A stretch of 64,000 nucleotides of DNA from Paenibacillus sacheonensis (GTDB taxonomy: Bacteria; Bacillota; Bacilli; Paenibacillales; Paenibacillaceae), in the NCBI RefSeq assembly GCF_009909195.1, contig NZ_JAAAMU010000014.1, positions 1-64,000 of the forward strand, written 5' to 3'. The translations under genes were made by a program, and so were the position numbers. Positions 8,091 to 15,983 of the stretch are shown piece after piece. The stretch's first letter is position 1, and each line of letters opens with the position of its first letter. The notes beneath the pieces are model-generated. The model was not told the origin of the DNA, searched no databases, and saw only the letters and a program-made list of their open reading frames with translations.

Positions 8091-10573
8091 CGAAGCAAGC
8101 GAGCATTCATCTGATCGGCAACGCGCATCTAGACCCCGTATGGCTGTGGCAATGGCAGGAGGGCTACGCCGAGATCAAGGCGACGTTCCGTTCCGCGCTG
8201 GACCGCCTGAAGGAATATCCGGAGTTCGTCTTCACCCGTTCCTGCGCGGCGTATTATGCCTGGATCGAGGAGAACGCGCCGGACATGTTCGAGGAGATCA
8301 AGGCGCGCGTGGCCGAAGGCCGCTGGGTCATCGTCGGCGGCTGGTGGATTCAGCCGGACTGCAACCTGCCTTCCGGCGAGTCCTTTGCCCGGCATGGATT
8401 ATACGGTCAGCGTTATTTTCAGGAGAAGTTCGGCGTCATGGCGAAGGTCGGCTATAACGTCGATTCGTTCGGGCATAACGGCATGCTGCCTCAGCTCTTG
8501 AAGAAGAGCGGCATGGACTATTACGTGTTCATGCGGCCGGAGAAGCACGAGAAGGAGCTTGAGAGCAACTTGTTCTGGTGGGAGTCCGAGGACGGCAGCC
8601 GCGTGTTGACGTTCCGCTTGTCGGACAATTACTCGAGCAGCTGGGGCACGCCGTTCGCGGACAAGGTTCGCAAGCACGCGAACATGGCGGATGCGGACGG
8701 ACATGCGCACATGACGTTCTACGGCGTCGGCAACCACGGCGGCGGTCCGACGATCGGCAACTTGGAAGCGATCAAGGAACTCCAAGCCGAATACGGCAAA
8801 GAAGCGTTCGTTATCAGCACGCCGAACCGCTATTTCGCCGAAATCGAAGCCGCGAGACCGGAGCTTCCGGTCCTGAAGGACGAGCTGCAAATGCATGCCG
8901 TCGGCTGCTACTCCACGCACTCGGAGTCCAAGGAGAACAACCGCCGAGCGGAACATCGCCTGCTCACGGCGGAGAAATTCTCGTCGGCCGCGACCGTGCT
9001 GCTCGGCCTGCCTTACCCGTCGGCGCAGCTGAAAACAGCGTGGGAGAACGTGCTGTTCAACCAGTTTCACGACATCATGGGCGGCTGCAGCATCCGCGAG
9101 GCGTTTCAGGACGCCCGCGAATCGTACGGCGAAGCGCTCCATCTCGCGGCAAAGGCGCTTAATGCGGCGACGCAGCGGATCTCGTGGTCGATCGATACGA
9201 TGAAGCCGGAGGTCAAGACGCTCAGCAAGGACAAGAACTGGCTGTCCTGGGAGCAGGGCGATCTCGGCACGCCGTTCGTCGTCTTCAATCCGCTGTCTTG
9301 GGATGTCGAGGTGCCGGTCCATGCCAACCGCAAGATGACGGGCGTCGAGGACGACCGGGGCACTGCGGTGCCGTTCCAAACGGTCCGCGCTTCGCGGACG
9401 AACGGGCAGGACAATTGGGATACACTGTTCCTGGCCGAAGTGCCGGCAATGGGCTACCGCGTGTACTGGTGCTATCTGAGCAAGGAGCCTGCTCCCGCTG
9501 CGACGCTCGAGACGCCGGCGACGGCCGAAGGCAGCGTGCTCGAGAATGCGTTCCTGCGCGTCGAATTCAATCGGCATAGCGGCGCGGTCGCGAGCCTGCT
9601 GGATAAACGGACGAATACGGAGGTGCTTGGCGGACCCGGCGCGGTGCCGGTCGTCATCGACGAGCATCACAGCGATACGTGGGGACACGGCCTGCACAGC
9701 TACCGCGATCTGATCGGGTACTTCGCGGATGCCGAGGTGAAGGTACTGGAGAACGGACCGCTGCGCGCGACGATTCGCGTCACCAGCCGGTACAACGATT
9801 CCGTGCTGCGTCAGGAATTCACGCTGCACGCCCATTCGGCGGAATTGCGGGTGAACGCGAAGCTCGACTGGCGGGAGAAGCACAAGATGCTGAAGCTGTC
9901 GTTCCCGGTCGCCGTGGAGCGGCCGGAGTCGTATTCGGAGATCCCGTACGGCTTCATCCGCCGGGACACGGACGGCAAGGAAATGCCGGGCCAGCAATGG
10001 ATCGACGTGGCCGGTCATGCGCCGGGAACGGAAAACGTTCGCGGCTTGGCGATTCTGAACAACGGCAAATACGCCTACGACGTGCTGGGCGGCGAAGCGC
10101 GGATGACGATCGTGCGGAGCCCGATCTACGCCGATCATTACGGCGAACGCGATGACCGGGTGGAGTACATGGACCAAGGGCAGCAGGAATTCGCTTACGT
10201 GCTCGCGCCGCATCAAGGCGTCTGGCAGGATGCGGGCATCGTGCGCAAAGCCTATGAATTGAACGTGTCGCCCGTCGGCGTATGGGAAACGTACCATGAA
10301 GGATCGCTGCCGCAGCAGCAAACCGGCATCCGGGTCTCCTCCGCGGATGTCGCCGCGACGGCCCTCAAGCAGGCGGAGGACGGCGACGGCTGGATCCTGC
10401 GCTGCTATGAAACCGCGGGGCGTCCGGCGGAAACGGCTCTCGAGGTGCCGATGCTGAACCGCCGGTGGTCCAGCTCGTTCGGGAAATGCGAAATCAAGAC
10501 GTTCCACATTCCGAGCGACGCCGGGCTTCCCGTCCGCGAAGTAAATCTGATCGAATTCGAAACGGCCGAGTAA
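8087..10573 (+). CDS. GH38 alpha-mannosidase
   Basis: The 828-aa protein is a cytosolic glycoside hydrolase of family 38; no signal peptide is visible. The N-terminal catalytic domain shows the zinc ligands in NAHLDPVWLW (H14, D16) and the presumed nucleophile D126 in NVDSFGHN. A helical middle domain with FHDIMGGCSIREA near residue 325 and a C-terminal beta-rich domain follow. The ATG at 8087 overlaps the ROK stop codon and gives the standard N-terminus; an open frame extending further upstream is not part of the gene. It should release mannose from imported alpha-mannosides. Confidence 0.95.
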   Translation: MTKQASIHLIGNAHLDPVWLWQWQEGYAEIKATFRSALDRLKEYPEFVFTRSCAAYYAWIEENAPDMFEEIKARVAEGRWVIVGGWWIQPDCNLPSGESFARHGLYGQRYFQEKFGVMAKVGYNVDSFGHNGMLPQLLKKSGMDYYVFMRPEKHEKELESNLFWWESEDGSRVLTFRLSDNYSSSWGTPFADKVRKHANMADADGHAHMTFYGVGNHGGGPTIGNLEAIKELQAEYGKEAFVISTPNRYFAEIEAARPELPVLKDELQMHAVGCYSTHSESKENNRRAEHRLLTAEKFSSAATVLLGLPYPSAQLKTAWENVLFNQFHDIMGGCSIREAFQDARESYGEALHLAAKALNAATQRISWSIDTMKPEVKTLSKDKNWLSWEQGDLGTPFVVFNPLSWDVEVPVHANRKMTGVEDDRGTAVPFQTVRASRTNGQDNWDTLFLAEVPAMGYRVYWCYLSKEPAPAATLETPATAEGSVLENAFLRVEFNRHSGAVASLLDKRTNTEVLGGPGAVPVVIDEHHSDTWGHGLHSYRDLIGYFADAEVKVLENGPLRATIRVTSRYNDSVLRQEFTLHAHSAELRVNAKLDWREKHKMLKLSFPVAVERPESYSEIPYGFIRRDTDGKEMPGQQWIDVAGHAPGTENVRGLAILNNGKYAYDVLGGEARMTIVRSPIYADHYGERDDRVEYMDQGQQEFAYVLAPHQGVWQDAGIVRKAYELNVSPVGVWETYHEGSLPQQQTGIRVSSADVAATALKQAEDGDGWILRCYETAGRPAETALEVPMLNRRWSSSFGKCEIKTFHIPSDAGLPVREVNLIEFETAE

Positions 10574-10662
10574 GGCTGCGAGCGTTGAAGCGCGGTTGCT
10601 GCCAAATTAGACTCCCGAGCATGTACGTTTGCATTTGCAAGCCAACCTAGCACCCATGAGCG

Positions 10663-10703
10663 ATCCCCTTGTCCGGCCGAAGGCCGGATATGGGGATTTT
10701 TTA
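10663..10703 (+). terminator. Terminator after the mannosidase operon
   Basis: ATCCCC and TCCGGCC at 10663-10678 pair with GGCCGGA and GGGGAT around a GAA loop, followed by TTTTTT. The 273-base gap between the mannosidase gene and the second binding-protein gene therefore probably separates two transcription units. Confidence 0.85.
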
Positions 10704-10846
10704 CTTTTCGGACCGATTCCGGTCCCGCGGCCGAACAAACAAAATTTGCACACAAAAAACAAAACCGCCCGCGTGGGAAGCCTTTCCAAGTCCGCGTAGA
10801 ATTGACCTTGCAAGCAACTATAACGAAAAAGGCAGGGGAAGCATTC

Positions 10847-12220
10847 ATGGCACGTAAGAAACGCCAGCTTATGGCATCCGTGGTCGTGCTGACATGCGCG
10901 GCATCCTTAGTACTTACCGGCTGCGGCTCCACGAACGACAATGCATCGAATAACGGGGCAAGCAACGCTTCGGGCAATACGTCCGGCAACGCGGGCGCAT
11001 CGAATTCCGGGGAATCCTCCGGCAAAGTGACGAAGATTACGTTCTGGCATCCATTCGGCGGCGCGACAGAGAAAGCGGCCATGGACGAAGGCGTGAAGAT
11101 GTTCAACGAGACGCATAAGGACATTCAAGTCAAGGCCGAGTTCATCGGCGGCAGCGGCCAAGGCAACGGCATCACCGACAAGCTGACCGTGGCGATCAAC
11201 GGAAGCAACCCGCCGGACGTCGTCGTGTTCGACCGGTTCATGGTGCAGCAGTGGGCAAGCGAAGGCCTGTTCGAAGAGTTGACCGAGAACGCGCAGGCGA
11301 ACGGCGTGACCGCGGATCAATTTTACGACTTCTCCTGGAAGGAAGCGTCGGTGGGCGACAAGCTGTACGCCATGCCGTTCACGACGGACGACCGGGCGCT
11401 CTTTTACAACAAGACGCTGTTCAAGGAAGCGGGTCTCGATCCGGAGAAGCCGCCGACCACGATCGCGGAGCTTGACGAGTATGCGGAGAAGCTGACTAAG
11501 AAGAACGGCAGCCGCTATGACACGCTCGGTTTCATTCCATGGATGGGCCAAGGCGGCGTGCTGACATGGGGCTGGGCGTTCGGAGGCAAATACCAGGATC
11601 CCGCTACGGGCAAAATCACGGCGAACGATCCGGCGATCGTCAAGGCGCTTCAATGGGAGCAAGGCTACGCGGCGAAATACGACGCCAAGAAAGTCGGAGA
11701 CTTCGCTACGGCCGTAGGCGGCGACATCAATCCGTTCGCGGCGGGCAAAGTGGGCATGATCGTCGGCGGTTCGTGGGAGATCGGCCAGTACAAGGACGTC
11801 AAAGGACTGGACTACGGGGTAGCGCCGCTGCCGTCGCAGACGGGAACGGATCCGACGACATGGGCCGGCGGCTGGTCGTTCATCGTGCCGAAGGGCGCGA
11901 AGAACAAAGACGCGGCGTTCGAATTCGCCAAATTCATGACGATGGAAGACGGCGCCAAGAACTACGCGGAGAAAACCGGCTGGTTCATCTGCCAGAAGGA
12001 CATGAACGCGCAGCTCTCTTGGGTACAAAGCGAACCGCGCTACAAAACGTTCATCGACATGTTCCCGACGGCGTACGCGCGTCCGATCATCAAGAAAGGC
12101 CAGTTCTTCTTTGACCAATTGAACGCGGCGCAGGACAAGGCGCTGAACAGCAAGGGCGACGCGCAGAAGCTGCTGGACGACGTGACCAACAAGACGAACG
12201 CGGAGCTTGAGAAAAAATAG
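10847..12220 (+). CDS. Sugar-binding lipoprotein of ABC transporter, copy 2
   Basis: A 457-aa CUT1-type solute-binding protein with a lipoprotein signal (LTGC, C26) followed by a flexible Asn/Ser/Gly-rich linker (residues ~28-55). The ATG at 10847 follows AGGGGAAG. Two permease genes lie directly downstream, so this is the dedicated binding protein of the transporter. It is a paralogue of the protein at 4032-5366. The long linker is common in Gram-positive surface lipoproteins. The sugar is unknown; the neighbouring alpha-mannosidase suggests mannose-containing oligosaccharides. Confidence 0.93.
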   Translation: MARKKRQLMASVVVLTCAASLVLTGCGSTNDNASNNGASNASGNTSGNAGASNSGESSGKVTKITFWHPFGGATEKAAMDEGVKMFNETHKDIQVKAEFIGGSGQGNGITDKLTVAINGSNPPDVVVFDRFMVQQWASEGLFEELTENAQANGVTADQFYDFSWKEASVGDKLYAMPFTTDDRALFYNKTLFKEAGLDPEKPPTTIAELDEYAEKLTKKNGSRYDTLGFIPWMGQGGVLTWGWAFGGKYQDPATGKITANDPAIVKALQWEQGYAAKYDAKKVGDFATAVGGDINPFAAGKVGMIVGGSWEIGQYKDVKGLDYGVAPLPSQTGTDPTTWAGGWSFIVPKGAKNKDAAFEFAKFMTMEDGAKNYAEKTGWFICQKDMNAQLSWVQSEPRYKTFIDMFPTAYARPIIKKGQFFFDQLNAAQDKALNSKGDAQKLLDDVTNKTNAELEKK

Positions 12221-12281
12221 CAACGGACAGGGCGGCGATCACGATCCCCGCCCTTCTACTTTACAAGGAGGTGCAGCGACG

Positions 12282-13166
12282 ATGATGAATGCGATTCGCC
12301 GTCAAAAATACGGCTGGCTGTTCATCCTGCCCTGGCTGCTGGGCATCCTGATCTTTTATTTCTATCCGCTGATGTCTTCGTTCTACTATAGTTTTACCGA
12401 ATTCAACGGCTTCCACGTCAGCAGGTTCGTCGGCTTCGACAACTATGCGGAACTGATCCGCGACGAGCTCTTCTGGATCTCGGTCAAAAACACCTTCGTC
12501 TATGCCGCCCTGGCGGTGCCGATCGGACTGGTGCTGGGCATTTTCCTGTCCGTGATGCTGAATATGAAGATCAAAGCACAGGGCATCTATCGCGTTATCT
12601 TCTTCATTCCGACGCTGTTTCCGATCGTCGCGACCGGCGTCCTCTGGCAGTGGCTGCTCAACTCGCAGTTCGGTCTGGTCAATTACGTGCTTTACGAGCT
12701 GCATCTGCCGCAGCCGTCCTGGTTCGGCGACGAGCTGTGGTCGAAGCCCTCGATCGTGTTTATCGCGCAATGGTGCGTCGGCTCCGACATCCTGGTCTTC
12801 CTGGCGGGCTTGCAGGACATTCCGAACGATTATTACGAAGCGGCGACGATCGACGGCAGCGGACCGTTCCGCAAATTCCGTTATATCACGCTTCCGCTGA
12901 TGTCGCCCGTCATCCTGTATTCGGTCATCATGGCCATGATCGGCGCGCTGCAGCAATTCGTGCTCCCGTTCATCGTCTCCAACGGAACCGGCGGCCCCGC
13001 CAACTCGACGCTGTTCTACAACATGCTGCTGTACAAAAACGCATTCGCCTTGTTCAAGATGGGGCAGGCCAACGCGATGGCTTGGATGATGTTCGCGGCC
13101 GTCATGGCGCTGACGATATTCTTGAACTGGACCTCCAAACGCTGGGTCCATTACATGGGCGAATAG
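12282..13166 (+). CDS. CUT1 ABC transporter permease 1 (MalF-like)
   Basis: The 294-aa membrane protein has about six transmembrane segments and the permease EAA loop (YYEAATIDGSGPFRKFRYIT) that docks to the ATPase. The start follows a strong AAGGAGGTG site; ATG at 12282 or 12285 are both possible. It pairs with the permease encoded 12 bases downstream. No ATPase gene is present in the region; Bacillales CUT1 systems commonly share an MsmX-type ATPase encoded elsewhere. Confidence 0.94.
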   Translation: MMNAIRRQKYGWLFILPWLLGILIFYFYPLMSSFYYSFTEFNGFHVSRFVGFDNYAELIRDELFWISVKNTFVYAALAVPIGLVLGIFLSVMLNMKIKAQGIYRVIFFIPTLFPIVATGVLWQWLLNSQFGLVNYVLYELHLPQPSWFGDELWSKPSIVFIAQWCVGSDILVFLAGLQDIPNDYYEAATIDGSGPFRKFRYITLPLMSPVILYSVIMAMIGALQQFVLPFIVSNGTGGPANSTLFYNMLLYKNAFALFKMGQANAMAWMMFAAVMALTIFLNWTSKRWVHYMGE

Positions 13167-13178
13167 GAAGGTGCCGCG

Positions 13179-14015
13179 ATGAAACGAGACCGAAAGCAAC
13201 GCATGACCCATTTGAGCGTTCACGTCATTCTGATCGTGTTCAGCCTCTTTTTCCTAATACCGATCTATATCATGCTGTCCACTTCGCTTAAGACGCAGGC
13301 CGAAACGTTGATCTTTCCGATCCAGCTGATTCCCGAGAGCTGGAAGTTCAGCAATTATTCCAACGTCTTCACGCTGATTCCGTTCGGACGGTATTTCTTC
13401 AATACGACCTTTATCTCGGTGATGAATATTGTCGGCGTCTTGTTCAGCTGTCCGCTGGCCGCCTACGCGCTCGCCAGGCTGCAGTGGAAAGGCCGGGAAT
13501 TCATCTTCTACGTCACGCTCGGCGTGATGATGATTCCGTATGCCTCGACGATGGTGCCGGTTTATATGATATTCACGAAAGCGCATATGATCGGCTCGTA
13601 TTGGCCGCTGATCCTGCCCGCTTTCTTCGGTTCTCCGTTCTTCATCTTCCTGCTGCGGCAGTTCTTCAAGGGCATGCCGCGGGATCTCGAGGATGCGGCG
13701 CGCGTCGACGGCTGCAGCGAGCTGGATATCTACGCCAAGATCTTCCTGCCGCTGACGAAGCCGGCGCTGCTTACGATCATCATTTTCCAATTGATCAACT
13801 CCTGGAACGATTTCATGGGGCCGCTGATCTACCTGCAGGAGTCGTCCAAGTACACGCTGCAGATCGGCCTGCAGCAGTTCAAGCTTGCGCACGGGACCGA
13901 CTGGCCTTCGATGATGGCTGCGGCGTTTCTTATCTCGATGCCGATCGTGGTGTTGTTCTTCTTCATGCAGAAGAGGTTTATGGAGGGGATTACGTTTACG
14001 GGCATCAAGGGGTAA
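13179..14015 (+). CDS. CUT1 ABC transporter permease 2 (MalG-like)
   Basis: The 278-aa membrane protein has about six transmembrane segments and an EAA loop (LEDAARVDGCSELDIYAKI). It is the second half of the sugar channel together with the preceding permease. The start follows GGAAGGTG. It is the last gene of the transporter operon; a long hairpin at 14185-14217 lies 170 bases downstream. Confidence 0.94.
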   Translation: MKRDRKQRMTHLSVHVILIVFSLFFLIPIYIMLSTSLKTQAETLIFPIQLIPESWKFSNYSNVFTLIPFGRYFFNTTFISVMNIVGVLFSCPLAAYALARLQWKGREFIFYVTLGVMMIPYASTMVPVYMIFTKAHMIGSYWPLILPAFFGSPFFIFLLRQFFKGMPRDLEDAARVDGCSELDIYAKIFLPLTKPALLTIIIFQLINSWNDFMGPLIYLQESSKYTLQIGLQQFKLAHGTDWPSMMAAAFLISMPIVVLFFFMQKRFMEGITFTGIKG

Positions 14016-14392
14016 AGCACGACCCGCGGGAGGGGGGCTCCGGTCGGTATGGGTTTCCGCTCGCTGTTGTAGTTCTGATTGACCTCCGACCCGAATCGCT
14101 TCGAAGAACTTTTTTGGGAACGGGTTTAGGAAGGCGGCCTAGGATTCGCCTTCTTGGCGATTTAATGATGAAGCGAGGATCAGCCGACTTCATATCGACT
14201 TTGTCGATTTGAAGTCGCGCTTATTTTAAAGCGAACACAAAGATAGAACGCAAAGCATAACATCAACCTTAAATCTAGCCTAGAGGTGGCTTTATATTGG
14301 AGGCGACTTCGCGCGATATCTTCGCTTTCTCAAAGTTTTTGTTTACCTCGGGGAAGATTTTTGTTACTATTATCGCAATATTTCAAATGCGA
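14016..14392. other. Intergenic region before the T-box leader
   Basis: About 380 bases without a convincing gene. It holds the hairpin at 14185-14217 and, downstream of it, the presumed promoter region of the T-box/asd transcript. A weak catabolite-site look-alike at 14225-14240 was considered and not accepted. Confidence 0.6.
14185..14230 (+). terminator. Probable terminator hairpin after sugar ABC operon
   Basis: CGACTTCATATCGAC (14185-14199) pairs with GTCGATTTGAAGTCG (14203-14217) around a TTT loop, giving a 15-bp stem with one mismatch. The T-run after it is weak (CGCTTATTTTA), so termination strength is uncertain. Confidence 0.5.
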
Positions 14393-14672
14393 TGATGAGA
14401 CGAGTAAATAAATCAATGCTTCACAGAGAGCTCCGTCAGCTGAAAGGGAGCAAGCGTTGTTTATCGAACAAAGACTCAGAGCCGCGCGCCGGAACCCGAG
14501 CGGGGATGGCGCGACAGGAGCTCCTGTTACAGAGCTAGAGTATAAGCATTACAGCGTAATGCCGTACTCGAAGAGGCTGATATGGCGACATATGAGCGAA
14601 TTTGGGGTGGTACCGCGAGTATAATAATCTCGTCCTCAAGACTGATTATAGTCTTGGGGGTGGGATTTTTTT
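14393..14672 (+). promoter_or_regulatory. T-box leader upstream of asd, probably sensing tRNA-Lys
   Basis: The leader has T-box stem I (CAATGCTT at 14414 pairing with AAGCGTTG), the AGTA and GAA loop-E motifs (14403-14406 and 14466-14468), the T-box sequence GGGTGGTACCGCGAG (14605-14619), and a terminator hairpin at 14634-14660 with seven T (14666-14672). The triplet just before the lower helix ACTC is AAG (14471-14473), which would be a lysine specifier. The TGGT in the T-box pairs with ACCA, fitting a tRNA with discriminator A, as lysine tRNA has. The specifier is my reading by eye. Confidence 0.88.
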
Positions 14673-14789
14673 GTACGCAGGAAAGTTGGTTTGGATGGAC
14701 GGAAGATACACCAATTCCGGCGGTTTGCATAGTAATTTAGAAGACGATGAATGATTAATGATAAATAGTTGAAGGGAATGGAATAATCG

Positions 14790-15875
14790 ATGACGGCAAA
14801 ATTGAAGGTTGGTATTGTAGGCGGAACGGGCATGGTGGGTCAGCGGTTCGTTCAATTGTTAGAGGATCATCCGTGGTTCGAAGTCACGGCCATTGCGGCT
14901 AGCGCAGGCTCGGCCGGCAAGACATACGAGCAGTCCGTGCAAGGAAGATGGAAGCTGTCCGGCCCGATTCCGGAAGGGGTCAAAGGAATCGTCGTGCAGG
15001 ATGCCTCGAAGGTGGAGGAAGTCGCTGGACCGGTCGATTTTATTTTCTGCGCGGTGGATATGAAAAAAGCCGAGATTCAAGCGTTGGAAGAGGCTTACGC
15101 CAAGACGGGCACGCCCGTCGTGTCCAATAACTCGGCTCATCGTTGGACGGCGGACGTCCCGATGGTCATCCCGGAAATCAATGATGGACACCTGGAAGTC
15201 ATCGCGGCTCAGCGCAAGCGGTTAGGTACCGAGACGGGCTTCATTGCCGTGAAGCCGAACTGCTCCATTCAGAGCTATGTGCCGGCATTGCACGCGCTGC
15301 GTGAATTCAAGCCTAGCACGGTGGTGGCCTCGACGTACCAAGCGATCTCCGGGGCCGGCAAAACCTTTGCCGATTGGCCGGATATGTTGGATAACGTTAT
15401 CCCGTATATCGGGGGCGAAGAAGAGAAAAGCGAGCAGGAGCCGCTCCGCATCTGGGGCAGCGTCGAGAACGGCCAAATCGTGAAAGCAAGCGCGCCGCTG
15501 ATCACGACGCAGTGCATTCGCGTGCCCGTGTTGGATGGCCACATGGCCACCGTATTCGTCTCGTTCGAGAACAAACCTTCGAAGGAAGAAATTCTCGAGC
15601 GCTGGCAGCAGTTCAAAGGACGGCCGCAGGAGCTTGAACTGCCGAGCGCGCCGAAGCAGTTTATCACGTACTTCGAAGAAGAGAACCGCCCGCAGACGAA
15701 GCTGGACCGCGACATCGAAGGCGGCATGGGCGTATCGGCAGGCCGCTTGCGCGAGGACTCCCTGTTCGATTATAAATTCGTCGGACTGTCGCATAACACG
15801 CTGCGCGGCGCTGCGGGCGGCGCTGTCCTGATTGCCGAGCTGCTGAAAGCGGAAGGCTACATTCAAGCCAAATAG
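14790..15875 (+). CDS. asd: Aspartate-semialdehyde dehydrogenase
   Basis: The 361-aa enzyme makes aspartate semialdehyde from aspartyl phosphate with NADPH, the branch point to lysine/diaminopimelate, threonine and methionine. The nucleotide motif GIVGGTGMVGQRF is at residues 8-20 and the catalytic C158 lies in KPNCSIQSY. The motif form and length resemble the archaeal/fungal-type subfamily rather than the usual ~330-aa bacterial one. The ATG follows GAAGGGAATGG. It stands alone behind the T-box leader and is followed by a strong terminator, so its expression should follow lysine tRNA charging if the specifier reading is right. Confidence 0.95.
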   Translation: MTAKLKVGIVGGTGMVGQRFVQLLEDHPWFEVTAIAASAGSAGKTYEQSVQGRWKLSGPIPEGVKGIVVQDASKVEEVAGPVDFIFCAVDMKKAEIQALEEAYAKTGTPVVSNNSAHRWTADVPMVIPEINDGHLEVIAAQRKRLGTETGFIAVKPNCSIQSYVPALHALREFKPSTVVASTYQAISGAGKTFADWPDMLDNVIPYIGGEEEKSEQEPLRIWGSVENGQIVKASAPLITTQCIRVPVLDGHMATVFVSFENKPSKEEILERWQQFKGRPQELELPSAPKQFITYFEEENRPQTKLDRDIEGGMGVSAGRLREDSLFDYKFVGLSHNTLRGAAGGAVLIAELLKAEGYIQAK

Positions 15876-15925
15876 TTAAGACGGCGTCGGCTCCACGTAG
15901 CGAGCGCGACGTTCCTATGTCAACC

Positions 15926-15957
15926 AAAGAGCCCCGCGGCTGTCCGCGGGGCTCTTT
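15926..15957. terminator. Bidirectional terminator between asd and the GH78 gene
   Basis: AAAGAGCCCCGCGG pairs perfectly with CCGCGGGGCTCTTT around a CTGT loop. The A and T flanks allow termination of asd on the plus strand and of the GH78 gene on the minus strand. Confidence 0.9.
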
Positions 15958-15983
15958 GTTATCGTTGTAGATGGAACGAAAGA

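Noticed and set aside
14225..14240. CcpA (cre) site
   Set aside because: TTTAAAGCGAACACAA differs from consensus at a key G and lies after a terminator and far from the next start, so it has no clear target.
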